From: Lachnospiraceae bacterium
GTDB taxonomy: Bacteria; Bacillota; Clostridia; Lachnospirales; Lachnospiraceae
Length of the DNA: 64,000 bases
Direction: 5' to 3'
NCBI GenBank assembly: GCA_021770755.1
Contig: JAETQI010000018.1
Coordinates: 1 to 64,000 of the forward strand
The translations under genes were made by a program, and so were the position numbers. The notes below the pieces were generated by a model, which had not been told where the DNA came from, did not search any database, and saw only the letters and a list, made by a program, of their open reading frames with translations. Below are positions 10,526-21,613 of this stretch, piece after piece (the stretch's first letter is position 1; every line of letters starts with the position of its first letter).

Positions 10526-11697
10526 TATGCGCCTTCTTTTGAATACAATATTTTCAGGATGATCGGTGTCGAGATCGAGGACACGATGATCAGAAAGATC
10601 ACCGATGTGAAATACACAGGAGTCAGCAGGCCGGCTGACAGTCCTTTCTGTGCCACGATCAGTGCGACCTCCCCGCGCGTCATCATTCCCACGCCGATCT
10701 TTAGCGAATCCAGTCCGTTGAACTTACAGATACGCGCCATCAGTCCGCAGCCGATGATCTTTGAGATCAGTCCGACAGCGACGAACGCGACGGAAAAGAC
10801 CAGGATGCTCATGTTGACACTCTCCACATTCGTTTTCAGACCGATACTCGCAAAGAAGACCGGGCCGAACAGCATGTAGGAGTTGATGTCCATCTTCTCC
10901 GCGATGTAGCTCGAGTCGCGGATGGAGCAGAGGATGATCCCGGCAACATAGGCGCCCGTGATATCGGCGATGCCGAAATATTTTTCTGCTATGTACGCCA
11001 TGGCAAGGCAGAATGCCAGTCCCAGGATCGGGATGCGCCTCGTATGCGGGTACTTGTTGTCCACATACTGGAAGAGCTTATAAAAGATAAATCCGACCAC
11101 GATGGCAAACACAAAGAACAGAACCGTGTTGACCAGCACCGTTGTGGGATTGGAATCCGGGCTCTTGAACCCGATCACAAAGGTGAGTACGATGATGCCG
11201 ATGATGTCATCGATGATCGCCGCGCTCAATATGGTCGTGCCGACATGCCCTTTTAATTTGCCCATCTCTTTCAGTGATTCTACGGTGATGCTCACGGATG
11301 TCGCGGTGAGGATCGTGCCGACAAAGACTGCCTTGTAAAATTCTTCGGATCCCCATGGCGCGACGCCGTAGAACGCCATGTAGAGCAGTGCGCCGCATAT
11401 TAACGGGACAAACACGCCTGCGCAGGCGATCAGGGTGGCGATCGGTCCGGTCTTCATCAGATCCTTTAAGTCCGTCTCAAGCCCTGCCGAGAACATCAGC
11501 AGCACCACGCCGACCTCTGCGAGCTGTACGAGAAAATCCGACTGTTCCACCCAGCCTAAAATGCTTGGACCGATCAGAAGTCCCGCGATGATCTCGCCCA
11601 CGACCTGCGGCGCCTTGCATTTCCTGGCTGCGATTCCGCAGACTTTTGCAGCGACGATGATGATCGCCAGATTCTTAAACATGATATACGATTCCAT
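10525..11697 (-). CDS. CPA2-type cation:proton antiporter (Na+/H+ exchanger domain)
   Basis: VVGEIIAGLLIGPSILGW, SITVESLKEMGKL, SAAIIDDIIGIIVL and multi-TM pattern. Confidence 0.85.
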   Translation of the reverse strand: MESYIMFKNLAIIIVAAKVCGIAARKCKAPQVVGEIIAGLLIGPSILGWVEQSDFLVQLAEVGVVLLMFSAGLETDLKDLMKTGPIATLIACAGVFVPLICGALLYMAFYGVAPWGSEEFYKAVFVGTILTATSVSITVESLKEMGKLKGHVGTTILSAAIIDDIIGIIVLTFVIGFKSPDSNPTTVLVNTVLFFVFAIVVGFIFYKLFQYVDNKYPHTRRIPILGLAFCLAMAYIAEKYFGIADITGAYVAGIILCSIRDSSYIAEKMDINSYMLFGPVFFASIGLKTNVESVNMSILVFSVAFVAVGLISKIIGCGLMARICKFNGLDSLKIGVGMMTRGEVALIVAQKGLSAGLLTPVYFTSVIFLIIVSSISTPIILKILYSKEGA

Positions 11698-11884
11698 TTT
11701 GTTCCCCCTCTTTCGTAGTAATCATCGTATCTTGCAGCCAGGCCATCGTGCGACCACGGCTGCGGAATTATTCCGTCTACATTATAGACGGTTGACGGTA
11801 CAAAATCAATACAGGGAAAAGAGATTTTTTGAAAAATAGTTTTGTGCAAAATTGACAAAAAATACAGCCTTGGAATATAAAAAA

Positions 11885-11940
11885 TGTTATATTCGTTGAT
11901 TGACAAAAATAGGAAACAATACTATATTATAGGCAAGAAA
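11885..11940 (+). promoter_or_regulatory. Putative sigma-A promoter upstream of HPr-like gene
   Basis: TTGACA then a 17-nt spacer then TATATT within ttgattgacaaaaataggaaacaatactatattatagg. Confidence 0.5.
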
Positions 11941-12029
11941 CTGGTTTCAGATATTCATGAAAAGCTTCCGGTATCAAGATCTGGGGGGAGTACAGGAAGC
12001 GTGAATAAAGAAGGATTGGGGAGTTTTAT

Positions 12030-12263
12030 ATGGTCAGCAGAAATATATTTTTATCAGATGTGGATGATGTGATGGAGTTTGTCCACCAGACAGAACAATG
12101 TGCCTACGACATTGATATATCTGTCGATGGCGGCGTGATCAATGCAAAGTCCGTTCTGGGAATGCTCAGTAAAGGTTTCCGCCGCATGATGCAGATAAAC
12201 ATACATGCAGAAAAAGCAAAAGCGGACGAACTGCTGGAGCGGATCGGAAGGTTTTGCGTCTAA
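12030..12263 (+). CDS. HPr-like (PTS HPr fold) small protein lacking the phospho-acceptor His region
   Basis: VINAKSVLGMLSKGFRRMMQINIHAEKAKADELLERI resembles the HPr C-terminal half; no GLHARPA motif. Confidence 0.65.
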   Translation: MVSRNIFLSDVDDVMEFVHQTEQCAYDIDISVDGGVINAKSVLGMLSKGFRRMMQINIHAEKAKADELLERIGRFCV

Positions 12264-12290
12264 TAATCTGCATCAAAGATGATTATTTCG

Positions 12291-12319
12291 TTGACAAAAA
12301 GTGACGGAGCTGTTACAAT
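12291..12319 (+). promoter_or_regulatory. Promoter for T-box/tyrS transcript
   Basis: TTGACA (12291-12296), 17-nt spacer, TACAAT (12314-12319). Confidence 0.7.
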
Positions 12320-12334
12320 ACTTAAGAACTGTCT

Positions 12335-12745
12335 TTATCAGTTCCTTAATATCGATAAAAGCTGTGAAAAGAATAAGTAGCTTTCATGGGAACTTACAGA
12401 AAGCCGCCGGTTGATGAGAGGCGCAAGGGAAAGTGAAAGGGAATACCTCTTGGAGCTGCACACCGAAATCTGCGCGGATGCGGATAGATGCGGATCGGAT
12501 ATAGAATGGATCAGGATCTGGATCCGGGCCAGTGATGGTTCAACGCAAAAGTAGGCTGTGACGGAGTCCCCGAACGTTATATCGGGAGGAGTATCGGAAT
12601 ATACATTGTTTGATCGAATACGGTCGCATTCGATTTCCCGTACTTGCTGAGGCACAGGGTGTGAGTCCTGTGTGAAAAAAGGTGGTAACACGTGGTTTAT
12701 ACCTCGTCCTTTGAACGTTTTAACATTCAAGGGGCGATTTTTTTG
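12335..12745 (+). ncRNA. T-box leader (tyrosine-specific) upstream of tyrS
   Basis: Long leader with GGTTGATGAGAG, candidate specifier TAC (12444-12446), T-box-like AAGGTGGTAACACG and a terminator hairpin just before tyrS. Confidence 0.85.
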
Positions 12746-12747
12746 TC
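12705..12747 (+). terminator. T-box-controlled intrinsic terminator
   Basis: tcgtcctttgaa-cgttttaaca-ttcaaggggcga followed by ttttttt. Confidence 0.85.
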
Positions 12748-12805
12748 CCTTGCACAACAGGTTTGGTGCCCGGACGGGCAGATAGGAAAGGAGCAGGAAG
12801 AGAAA

Positions 12806-14026
12806 ATGCAATTGTACGATGAACTGGTAGCAAGAGGACTGATCGCCCAGGTGACGGACGAGAACGAGATCAAGGAACTGATCAACAACGGAAAGGCTGT
12901 CTTTTATATCGGTTTTGATCCGACGGCGGACAGCCTGCATGTAGGGCACTTTATGGCGCTCTGCCTGATGAAGCGGCTCCAGATGGCGGGGAACAGGCCG
13001 ATCGCCCTGCTTGGAGGCGGCACGGCGATGATCGGTGATCCCTCGGGTAAGACGGACATGCGCAAGATGATGACGACGGAGACGATCCAGCACAATGTGG
13101 ACTGTTTTCAGAAGCAGATGAGCAGATTCATTGAATTCGGAGAGGGCAAGGCGATGATGGTCAACAATGCCGACTGGCTGCTTGGCCTGAATTACATGGA
13201 TGTGCTGCGCGAGATCGGACCGCACTTTTCCGTGAACCGGATGCTCGCGGCGGAGTGCTACAAGCAGCGCATGGAGAAAGGGCTGACGTTCCTCGAATTT
13301 AACTACATGATCATGCAGAGCTTTGACTTCTACACATTGTTCCAGAAATACGGCTGCAACATGCAGTTTGGCGGCGACGACCAGTGGAGCAATATGCTTG
13401 GCGGCACGGAGCTGATCCGCCGCAAGCTTGGCAAGGACGCATATGCCATGACGATCAACCTCCTGCTCAACTCCGAGGGCAAGAAGATGGGCAAGACGGA
13501 GTCCGGTGCGGTGTGGCTTGACGCTGAGAAGACCACTCCGTACGAGTTCTTCCAGTACTGGAGAAATGTGGCGGATTCCGATGTGATCAAGTGTCTCAAA
13601 ATGCTGACGTTCCTGCCGCTCGAGGAGATCGAGGCGATGGAGAAATGGGAGGGCAGCGAGCTCAACAAGGCAAAGGAGATCCTGGCGTTTGAGCTGACGC
13701 AGTTGGTGCACGGCACAGAGGAGGCACAGAAGGCGAAGGAAGCTGCCGCGGCGCTGTTTGCAGGCGGTGCGAATTCGGACAATATGCCAAAGACTGTGCT
13801 GACGGACGAAAACTTTGCGGATGGAAATATCGATATCCTCACACTCCTTGTCGCAGCGGGCATGACCGCTTCCAAATCAGAGGCAAGGCGGGCTGTGGAG
13901 CAGGGTGGTGTGTCTGTCAACGGAGAGAAAGTCACGGATGCAAAGACTGCGTACACGAAGGATTCGTTTGCAGGGGAATTTGTGCTGAAGAAGGGAAAGA
14001 AAAACTTCCAGAGAATATGCTTATAA
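12806..14026 (+). CDS. tyrS: Tyrosyl-tRNA synthetase
   Basis: [49 protein letters not shown]-terminal S4-like domain; ATG preceded by an aaaggagcaggaa RBS. Confidence 0.96.
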   Translation: MQLYDELVARGLIAQVTDENEIKELINNGKAVFYIGFDPTADSLHVGHFMALCLMKRLQMAGNRPIALLGGGTAMIGDPSGKTDMRKMMTTETIQHNVDCFQKQMSRFIEFGEGKAMMVNNADWLLGLNYMDVLREIGPHFSVNRMLAAECYKQRMEKGLTFLEFNYMIMQSFDFYTLFQKYGCNMQFGGDDQWSNMLGGTELIRRKLGKDAYAMTINLLLNSEGKKMGKTESGAVWLDAEKTTPYEFFQYWRNVADSDVIKCLKMLTFLPLEEIEAMEKWEGSELNKAKEILAFELTQLVHGTEEAQKAKEAAAALFAGGANSDNMPKTVLTDENFADGNIDILTLLVAAGMTASKSEARRAVEQGGVSVNGEKVTDAKTAYTKDSFAGEFVLKKGKKNFQRICL

Positions 14027-14027
14027 T

Positions 14028-14073
14028 AAGGTATAAAGACGAGCAGGCAGGCGCCTGCTCGTCTTTATACCTT
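14028..14073. terminator. Bidirectional terminator between convergent tyrS and prs
   Basis: Perfect 21-bp inverted repeat AAGGTATAAAGACGAGCAGGC / GCCTGCTCGTCTTTATACCTT. Confidence 0.85.
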
Positions 14074-15255
14074 GAAGATCTCATTGCCACCAAGATAAAG
14101 CTCAATGATGTGCTGGATCTTTTCGGTGGGTGTAGTCACCTGTTCTATGGACAGGTCGTGATTTAGAAAATCTATGATAGAGGCGAGGAATTTGCTCATG
14201 TCCGCCTCGAGGTAGTACGGTTTTGTCAGCAGTTCGGGCGGACGGTAGCTTAGGTTGGTCGTGATCACCCGCTCAAACATGCCCTCCTCGTATGCCTTGT
14301 CAAATGCGGCAAGACCGTTTGTAAAGATCCCGAACGTCGTGCAGATAAATACGCGCTTGGCCTTCATTGCCTTGAGCTGTCTGGCGGTATCGATCATGCT
14401 GTCTCCCGATGAGATCATGTCGTCAATGATGATGATGTCCTTGCCTTCAATGTCATTTCCCAGAAATTCGTGTGCGACGATCGGGTTCTTGCCGTTTACG
14501 ATCCGCGTATAGTCACGCCGCTTGTAAAACATACCGGTGTCTGCACCGATGACTGTCGAGAAGTAGATCGCCCTGTCCAGCGCACCTTCGTCGGGCGAGA
14601 TGACAATGATATGGTCCTTGTCCAGGATCAGATCCTTCTCTGCGCGCAGAAGTGCCCTCGTAAACTGATAGTGTGCGGTAAAATTGTCAAAACCATTTAA
14701 CGGGGCGGCATTCTGTATCCTTGGGTCGTGGGCGTCAAATGTGATGAAATTGCGGACACCCATCTGGGTAAGCTCCTTGAACGCGTATGCGCAGTCGAGG
14801 GACTCCCTTCCGTTTCGCCTGTGCTGCCTGCCCTCATACAAGAAAGGCATGATCACGCTGACGCGGTGGGCTTTTCCGTTTGTCGCCGCAATGACGCGCT
14901 TTAAGTCCTGATAGTGGTCGTCGGGGGACATGTGGTTCGTGTAACCGTTCATGTTGTATGTCAGGCTGTGATTACATATATCTACGAGGATAAAAAGATC
15001 CTTTCCGCGCACGGTCTCTTCCAGCACGGCCTTTCCTTCGCCGCTGTTAAAGCGGGGCGTGTTGAACTTAAAGAGATAATTTTTTTCCGCATATCCCTGA
15101 AAAGCGGGATCATTGATATATACATTGTTTACTTTGCTGCGAAAATCCACAAGATAATTATTGACCTCGTTTCCAAGTTCCGCGGCGCTGTTTAGGACCA
15201 GCAGTTTTAAAGGTGCCACGGGCATGGCATTTTTAAGCTGTTTTAGATACGACAT
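14065..15255 (-). CDS. prs: Ribose-phosphate pyrophosphokinase
   Basis: MPFLYEGRQHRR, ISPDEGALDRAIYFSTVIGA, IIIDDMISSGDSMIDTARQLK. Confidence 0.9.
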   Translation of the reverse strand: MSYLKQLKNAMPVAPLKLLVLNSAAELGNEVNNYLVDFRSKVNNVYINDPAFQGYAEKNYLFKFNTPRFNSGEGKAVLEETVRGKDLFILVDICNHSLTYNMNGYTNHMSPDDHYQDLKRVIAATNGKAHRVSVIMPFLYEGRQHRRNGRESLDCAYAFKELTQMGVRNFITFDAHDPRIQNAAPLNGFDNFTAHYQFTRALLRAEKDLILDKDHIIVISPDEGALDRAIYFSTVIGADTGMFYKRRDYTRIVNGKNPIVAHEFLGNDIEGKDIIIIDDMISSGDSMIDTARQLKAMKAKRVFICTTFGIFTNGLAAFDKAYEEGMFERVITTNLSYRPPELLTKPYYLEADMSKFLASIIDFLNHDLSIEQVTTPTEKIQHIIELYLGGNEIFKV

Positions 15256-15377
15256 TTGGCATACAGTCCTTTCTGCTTTTTCTTATATTTTATATCATTC
15301 AGGTAGTGACACGTCAAGGAATTTCTAGTATTATTAAAAAGGAGACGCAAATATTTATAAAGGATAAACGATATATT

Positions 15378-16709
15378 ATGAATAAAGAACATTTACACAT
15401 CATCGACAGGGTGGCGCCGGGCAGTATCGCCGAGGAACTGGAGATCGAGGCGGGCGATGCCCTTGTCGCGGTCAACGGGAACCGGATCGGGGATATCTTT
15501 GATTATCAGTACTATACGCAGGACGAATATATTGAAGTGCTGATCCGAAAACCGTCAGGAGAGGAATGGATCCTGGAGATCGACAAAGAATATGATGAGG
15601 ATCTGGGCATTACGTTTGAGAATGGATTGATGGATGATTACCGCTCCTGCCACAATCATTGTATTTTCTGTTTCATCGACCAGATGCCGAAGGGAATGCG
15701 GGACACGCTGTATTTCAAGGACGATGATTCGAGGCTGTCATTTCTGCAGGGAAATTATGTGACGCTGACCAATATGTCTGACGAGGATGTGGACCGCATC
15801 ATCAGGTATCATCTCTCGCCGATCAATGTCTCCTTTCAGACGACGAACCCTGAGCTTCGCTGCAGGATGCTGAACAACCGTTTTGCCGGACAGGCTCTGG
15901 AGAAGGCGTGGAAGCTTGCCAGGGCAGGGATCACCATGAACGGACAGATCGTGCTGTGCAAGGGGATCAATGACGGCGCGGAGCTGGAGAGGAGCATCAG
16001 GGATCTGTCGGCGTACCTTCCGAATCTGGAGAGTGTCTCCGTCGTGCCGGTCGGGCTGTCCAGATACCGCGAGGGTCTGTTTCCGCTCGAGCCGTTCACG
16101 AGAGAAGATGCCAGGCAGGTGCTGGCGCTCATTCACAGATGGCAGGCGGAGCTTTATCCGCAGTATGGCGTTCATTTTATCCATGCGAGTGACGAGTGGT
16201 ATATCCTTGCCGGTGAGGAGCTGCCAGAGGAGGAGCGCTATGACGGTTATCTGCAGCTTGAGAACGGTGTCGGCATGCTGCGGCTTCTGATCGATGAGTT
16301 TCAGGAGGCATTTGACAGGCTGACGACTTCAGAGGATGTCAGGATCGCGCCAGGGGAGCTTTCGATCGCGACAGGGAAGCTTGCCTTTCGTTTTCTGTCC
16401 GACATGGCAGGACAGCTCATGGCGGCATTTCCGCAACTGACGGTTCACGTCTATCCGGTCAGAAACGATTTTTTCGGAGAGATGATAACCGTTTCCGGTC
16501 TGCTGACGGGACAGGATCTGCTGGCACAGCTCCGGGGAAAGGCGCTGGGGGATAAACTGCTGCTGCCGCAGAATGTATTAAAGAGCGGCGAGACCGTATT
16601 TCTTGACGATATGACGCTCCCTGAGCTCGAAAAAGCTTTACAAGTGCCGATAGATATTGTAAAATCAAGCGGGCAGGATCTGCTTGACGCGATAATAAAA
16701 TACGAATAA
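15378..16709 (+). CDS. DUF512 family protein (PDZ-like plus radical-SAM-like CxxxCxFC)
   Basis: [30 protein letters not shown]-like start; [42 protein letters not shown]. Confidence 0.88.
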   Translation: MNKEHLHIIDRVAPGSIAEELEIEAGDALVAVNGNRIGDIFDYQYYTQDEYIEVLIRKPSGEEWILEIDKEYDEDLGITFENGLMDDYRSCHNHCIFCFIDQMPKGMRDTLYFKDDDSRLSFLQGNYVTLTNMSDEDVDRIIRYHLSPINVSFQTTNPELRCRMLNNRFAGQALEKAWKLARAGITMNGQIVLCKGINDGAELERSIRDLSAYLPNLESVSVVPVGLSRYREGLFPLEPFTREDARQVLALIHRWQAELYPQYGVHFIHASDEWYILAGEELPEEERYDGYLQLENGVGMLRLLIDEFQEAFDRLTTSEDVRIAPGELSIATGKLAFRFLSDMAGQLMAAFPQLTVHVYPVRNDFFGEMITVSGLLTGQDLLAQLRGKALGDKLLLPQNVLKSGETVFLDDMTLPELEKALQVPIDIVKSSGQDLLDAIIKYE

Positions 16710-16747
16710 TAATAATGAATAATATAGAAATGGAGATACGGAATCAA

Positions 16748-18091
16748 ATGGAACTTAGAAACAAGAAACCGATCGTGGCGATCGTAGGGCGCCCGAATGT
16801 GGGGAAGTCGACACTGTTTAATATGCTTGCCGGGGATAAGATCTCGATCGTGAAGGACACGCCGGGCATCACAAGAGACCGTATTTATGCGGATGTGACC
16901 TGGCTGAACTGGAATTTTACCATGATCGATACAGGCGGTATCGAGCCGGAAAGCAAGGACATCATTTTATCGCAGATGCGCGAGCAGGCGCAGATCGCGA
17001 TCGACACGGCAGATGTGATCATCTTTCTGGTCGATGTGCGGCAGGGACTTGTGGATGCGGACACGAAGGTGGCTGACATGCTCAGGAGGAGCCGCAAGCC
17101 GGTGGTTCTCGTCGTCAACAAAGTGGACAATTTTGCCAGGATGGAGGCAGACGTCTATGAATTTTACAATCTCGGGATCGGCGAACCGTATCCGATCTCG
17201 TCGGTCAACAAGCTTGGCCTTGGTGAGATGCTCGACGCCGTGACGGCGCTGTTTGACAAGGATGCGCTGACAGAGGAGGAGGACGACAGGCCGCGGATCG
17301 CCATCGTCGGCAAACCCAATGTCGGGAAATCGTCCCTCATCAACAAGATCGCCGGCGAGGAGCGCGTGATCGTGTCCGACATTGCGGGTACGACGCGGGA
17401 TGCCATCGACACGGAGATCGTGTACCATGACAAAGAATATGTGTTCATCGATACGGCGGGGCTGCGCCGGAAAAATAAGATCAAGGAAGAGCTTGAGCGT
17501 TTTATGATCATTCGCACTGTGAGCGCGGTGGAGCGCGCCGATGTGGTCGTGCTGGTGATCGATGCGGTGGAGGGTGTCACGGAACAGGATGCCAAGATCG
17601 CAGGGATCGCGCACGACAGGGGAAAGGGCATCATCATCGCGGTCAACAAGTGGGATGCCATCGAAAAGGACGACAAGACCATCTACCGTTTTACAGAAAA
17701 AGTGCGCAATACGCTGTCCTTTATGCTGTATGCGGAGATCGTGTTCATATCCGCGGTCACGGGACAGCGGTTGAACAAACTGTTTGAGACGATCGATATG
17801 GTGATCGCAAACCAGTCCATGCGCATCTCGACGGGCGTGATCAACGAGATCATCACGGAGGCGGTGGCGCTTCAGCAGCCGCCATCGGACAAGGGGAAAC
17901 GCCTCAAGATCTTCTACACGACGCAGGCAGGCGTGAAGCCGCCGACGTTTGTGGTGTTTGTCAACGACAAGGAACTGATGCATTTTTCATACACGAGATA
18001 CCTTGAAAATAAGATCAGGGAGACGTTTGGCTTCAAGGGAACTCCGCTGAAATTCATCATCAGGGAACGGAAAGAGGACAAATCCAGATAG
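16748..18091 (+). CDS. der: Ribosome biogenesis GTPase Der (EngA)
   Basis: Two GTPase domains: [12 protein letters not shown] and [15 protein letters not shown]-like C-terminus. Confidence 0.96.
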   Translation: MELRNKKPIVAIVGRPNVGKSTLFNMLAGDKISIVKDTPGITRDRIYADVTWLNWNFTMIDTGGIEPESKDIILSQMREQAQIAIDTADVIIFLVDVRQGLVDADTKVADMLRRSRKPVVLVVNKVDNFARMEADVYEFYNLGIGEPYPISSVNKLGLGEMLDAVTALFDKDALTEEEDDRPRIAIVGKPNVGKSSLINKIAGEERVIVSDIAGTTRDAIDTEIVYHDKEYVFIDTAGLRRKNKIKEELERFMIIRTVSAVERADVVVLVIDAVEGVTEQDAKIAGIAHDRGKGIIIAVNKWDAIEKDDKTIYRFTEKVRNTLSFMLYAEIVFISAVTGQRLNKLFETIDMVIANQSMRISTGVINEIITEAVALQQPPSDKGKRLKIFYTTQAGVKPPTFVVFVNDKELMHFSYTRYLENKIRETFGFKGTPLKFIIRERKEDKSR

Positions 18092-18108
18092 GGAGGTCGT
18101 ATTAGAAA

Positions 18109-18759
18109 ATGATTCGGTTGGTATGTTTGTTGATCGGTTATATTTTTGGATGTTTTCAGACGTCTTACATTTATGGAAAGCTGCACGGCATTGACATCAG
18201 GCAGTATGGGAGCGGCAATGCGGGAACGACAAATTCCCTGCGCGTGCTGGGCAAAAAGGCGGGCGCGATCGTTTTGGTTTGTGATATCATTAAGACGGGA
18301 CTTGCCATGACGCTTGTGCGGCTGCTGTTTGGTGGGAAATACGGCGATATATCCTACCTGCTTGCGATCTATGCGGCTGCCGGAGCGATCCTAGGGCATA
18401 ATTTTCCTTTTTACCTGGGATTTAAAGGGGGAAAGGGGATCGCCTGCACGGCAGGGCTTGTGATCTTTTTTCACCCATACATGATCATTCCGCAGATCAT
18501 CACCTTTTTCGGGATCTTTTTTGTGACGCACTATGTGTCACTCGGTTCTCTGGTGGTGGAGATCGTGCTGATCGCGGAGATGGTCATCTTCGGGCAGATG
18601 GGAATTTGGGGAATGGATCAGGCGGCATTGAATGAACTCTATCTCGTCACGACGCTGCTGGCGCTGCTCGCCTTCTGGGGGCATCGCGCCAACATTAAGC
18701 GGCTGATACATAAGGAGGAGAGAAAAACGTATATTAACAAGAGGGAAGAAAGCAAGTAA
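18109..18759 (+). CDS. plsY: Glycerol-3-phosphate acyltransferase PlsY
   Basis: YGSGNAGTTNSLRVLGKKAG, GHNFPFYLGFKGGKGIA. Confidence 0.95.
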   Translation: MIRLVCLLIGYIFGCFQTSYIYGKLHGIDIRQYGSGNAGTTNSLRVLGKKAGAIVLVCDIIKTGLAMTLVRLLFGGKYGDISYLLAIYAAAGAILGHNFPFYLGFKGGKGIACTAGLVIFFHPYMIIPQIITFFGIFFVTHYVSLGSLVVEIVLIAEMVIFGQMGIWGMDQAALNELYLVTTLLALLAFWGHRANIKRLIHKEERKTYINKREESK

Positions 18760-18795
18760 GACCTGAAACAGTACAGGGAAAGGGTGGTGTGTTAT

Positions 18796-19821
18796 ATGGC
18801 AAAGATAGGAATGATCGGAGCGGGTAGCTGGGGAATCGCGCTGACTGTGCTCTTGAACAACAACGGACATGACATCACGGTGTGGTCGGCATTGAAAGAT
18901 GAGATTGACATGCTGAACAGGGAGCATGAGCATAAGGACAAACTTCCGGGGGTAAAGCTCGCGGACGATATCGTATTCACGACAGAGCTTGCGGATGCCG
19001 TAAAAGAAAAGGACATTCTGGTGCTCGCAGTGCCTTCCTCGTTCACAAGGGCAACGGCACACAGCATGAGGGAATGCGTGGCAGAAGGGCAGATCATCGT
19101 GAATGTGGCAAAGGGGATCGAGGAAGCTACGCTCATGACGCTCTCACAGGTGATCGAGGATGAGGTGCCGCAGGCAGACGTGGCAGTCCTGTCAGGCCCT
19201 TCCCATGCGGAGGAGGTCGGAAAGTGTATTCCCACGACGATCGTGGTCGGTGCGAAGACGAAGAAGACAGCAGAATATATCCAGACGGTATTTATGAGCG
19301 ATGTGTTCCGGGTGTACACGAGCCCTGATGTGCTTGGCATCGAGCTTGGCGCGGCGCTCAAGAACGTGGTCGCGCTGGCGGCGGGCATCGCGGATGGGCT
19401 TGGCTATGGCGACAATACAAAGGCGGCACTTATCACGCGTGGTATCACGGAGATCGCGCGGCTTGGCATGGAGATGGGCGGCAGGTTTGAGACCTTCTGC
19501 GGATTGTCGGGTATCGGCGATCTGATCGTGACCTGTGCGAGTATGCACAGCCGCAACCGGCGCGCCGGGATCCTCATCGGACAGGGCAGGACGATGGAGG
19601 AGGCCATGGCGGAGGTCAAGATGGTGGTCGAGGGCGTATTCTCCGCAAAGGCGGCGATGCGTCTGGCAGAAAAATATCATGTCGAACTTCCGATCATAGA
19701 GCAGGTGAACGAAGTGCTGTTCCAGGGCAAGACAGCGGCGGCGGCAGTCAGGGATCTGATGATACGCGACAAGAAGATCGAGATCGCGCATGATGAGGAG
19801 TGGGATGGCAGACCAACATGA
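18796..19821 (+). CDS. gpsA: NAD(P)H-dependent glycerol-3-phosphate dehydrogenase
   Basis: MIGAGSWGIALTVLL, GPSHAEEVG, GIELGAALKNVVALAAGIADGLGYGDNTKAALITRG. Confidence 0.96.
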   Translation: MAKIGMIGAGSWGIALTVLLNNNGHDITVWSALKDEIDMLNREHEHKDKLPGVKLADDIVFTTELADAVKEKDILVLAVPSSFTRATAHSMRECVAEGQIIVNVAKGIEEATLMTLSQVIEDEVPQADVAVLSGPSHAEEVGKCIPTTIVVGAKTKKTAEYIQTVFMSDVFRVYTSPDVLGIELGAALKNVVALAAGIADGLGYGDNTKAALITRGITEIARLGMEMGGRFETFCGLSGIGDLIVTCASMHSRNRRAGILIGQGRTMEEAMAEVKMVVEGVFSAKAAMRLAEKYHVELPIIEQVNEVLFQGKTAAAAVRDLMIRDKKIEIAHDEEWDGRPT

Positions 19822-19868
19822 CCATTCAATGGAATTTAGAGTAAGTGCGTCTTGAAAGGAATTTTGCT

Positions 19869-20042
19869 ATGGATAATGTAAACGCGTGGAAGTATGCGAT
19901 CGGCATCGTGCAATTGGACGGAATAAAGCCATCAGATGATTTCCTCGAACTTGTCGATAAAGAAAAAAAAGGCGAGATGACAGGGGATGATATCCGAAAG
20001 GTACTTTATAAGAAATATAAAGTTGTCGAGGGGAAAACATAA
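19869..20042 (+). CDS. VbhA-like antitoxin
   Basis: WKYAIGIVQLDGIKPSDDFLELVDKEKKGEMTGDDIRKVLYKKYK matches the VbhA-domain pattern; stop overlaps the downstream fic start. Confidence 0.8.
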   Translation: MDNVNAWKYAIGIVQLDGIKPSDDFLELVDKEKKGEMTGDDIRKVLYKKYKVVEGKT

Positions 20043-20683
20043 TGCGCGATCCGTATTTCTATGATGACTGTGATGTCCTGAAAAATAAGATGGGGATCAA
20101 GGATAGTGCAGTTTTGGATCTGGCAGAAGTGGAATTTGCCTGTAATGCGATTCATGAACTTGCGTATGCGCCGTTAACGGGGGATTATGATTTTGAACAT
20201 TATTGTAAAATGCACTTTTACATTTTTAGGGATCTTTATGATTGGGCAGGAATCCCCCGGACTGTATCTATGGAAAAGGAAGAAGCTATATTAGGGTATA
20301 TGTCAATAGAATATGCCCAGCCAGAAGAGATTGCAAAGCAGGCTGAATATGTTCTGGAGAGAATGAACCGCAGAACCTGGGGGAAGATGGATACTTCTGA
20401 ACAGGCGGAATTTCTTTCACAGGATATGGCCGATCTATGGAAAGTGCATTGCTTTAGGGAGGGCAATACAAGAGTTACAATAACATTTGTCTGTCAATTT
20501 GCGGATGATCATGGTATGCCTATTGACAGAAAATTGTTTGAAGAAAATGCTGTTTATACAAGAAACGCCCTGGTGGCAGCCTCCGCATTTTTTCAAAACG
20601 CAGATTTTAGAAAAATGGAGTACCTTGTTAAGATTGTAAGAGATAGTTTGGAAAGGGGACGAACCTCACAAAGAAGATTGTGA
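20042..20683 (+). CDS. Fic family protein (toxin)
   Basis: Fic motif HCFREGNTRVT; coupled to the VbhA-like gene. Confidence 0.9.
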   Translation: MRDPYFYDDCDVLKNKMGIKDSAVLDLAEVEFACNAIHELAYAPLTGDYDFEHYCKMHFYIFRDLYDWAGIPRTVSMEKEEAILGYMSIEYAQPEEIAKQAEYVLERMNRRTWGKMDTSEQAEFLSQDMADLWKVHCFREGNTRVTITFVCQFADDHGMPIDRKLFEENAVYTRNALVAASAFFQNADFRKMEYLVKIVRDSLERGRTSQRRL

Positions 20684-20777
20684 AAGTAGGGGCGGGCGAA
20701 GAGTAGATCGATTTGGAGGATAAATGAGAATAGGGTTCAATAGTGAAAAACATAAATAAAGAAAGGAAACATACAAA

Positions 20778-21593
20778 ATGGCAAACACAGAATTTAACAG
20801 CACGCGGGATTACGTGGCGAGCGAGGAGCTGCTCGCGAGTGTGAATGTGGCGATCGCACTGCAGAAGCCGCTTCTGATCAAGGGGGAGCCGGGCACGGGA
20901 AAAACGATGCTCGCGCAGGCGGTGGCCAATTCGCTCGGCAAGAAACTGATCATATGGAACATTAAGTCCACGACGAAGGCGCAGGACGGACTGTACATGT
21001 ACGATACGATCCAGCGGCTTTACGACGGGCAGTTTGGTGTGGAGGGCGTCGATGATATCGCGCGGTATATCAAACTCGGCAAGCTCGGCGAGGCGTTTGA
21101 GAGTGACGAGCAGGTGATCCTGCTCATCGACGAGATCGACAAGGCGGATCTGGAGTTTCCCAATGACCTGCTGTGGGAGCTTGACCAGATGGAATTTTAT
21201 ATTCATGAGACGAAGCGTACTGTCAAGGCAAAGCACAGGCCGATCGTGATCATCACATCGAATGCCGAGAAGGAGCTTCCGGATGCCTTTTTGAGAAGAT
21301 GCATCTTCCACTACATTGATTTCCCGGATGCGGAGCTGATGGAGGAGATCATCAGGACGCACTATCCCGATGTCGAGGAGAATCTCATGAAGAATGCGAT
21401 GCAGGTGTTTTATGATATCCGCGCACTGCGCGATGTGCGCAAGAAACCGAGCACTTCGGAGCTGATCGACTGGATCAACGCGCTGCAGATCGGCGGGATA
21501 CCGGCGGACACGCTGCGGTCAAAGCTTCCGTTTGTCGGCGTGGTCGTGAAGAAGGACGAGGATCTGGAGACGGTGCGGCAGGAGATTCACTGA
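20778..21593 (+). CDS. MoxR-type AAA ATPase
   Basis: GEPGTGKTMLAQAVA, VILLIDEIDKADLEFPNDLLWELDQMEF. Confidence 0.88.
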   Translation: MANTEFNSTRDYVASEELLASVNVAIALQKPLLIKGEPGTGKTMLAQAVANSLGKKLIIWNIKSTTKAQDGLYMYDTIQRLYDGQFGVEGVDDIARYIKLGKLGEAFESDEQVILLIDEIDKADLEFPNDLLWELDQMEFYIHETKRTVKAKHRPIVIITSNAEKELPDAFLRRCIFHYIDFPDAELMEEIIRTHYPDVEENLMKNAMQVFYDIRALRDVRKKPSTSELIDWINALQIGGIPADTLRSKLPFVGVVVKKDEDLETVRQEIH

Positions 21594-21613
21594 GAACGGA
21601 ATGAGGGAAAAGC

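Noticed and set aside
11941-12030. Leader before HPr-like gene considered as a riboswitch
   Set aside because: Only a weak gcttcc...ggaagc pairing; no known riboswitch consensus recognised.
12338-13711. 457-aa minus-strand ORF across the T-box leader and tyrS
   Set aside because: Antisense to well-supported tyrS and a structured leader; composition is typical of a codon-bias shadow ORF with no recognisable motifs.
16967-17983. 338-aa minus-strand ORF
   Set aside because: Antisense to der; low-complexity His/Arg/Asp composition expected from reverse reading of GC-rich genes.
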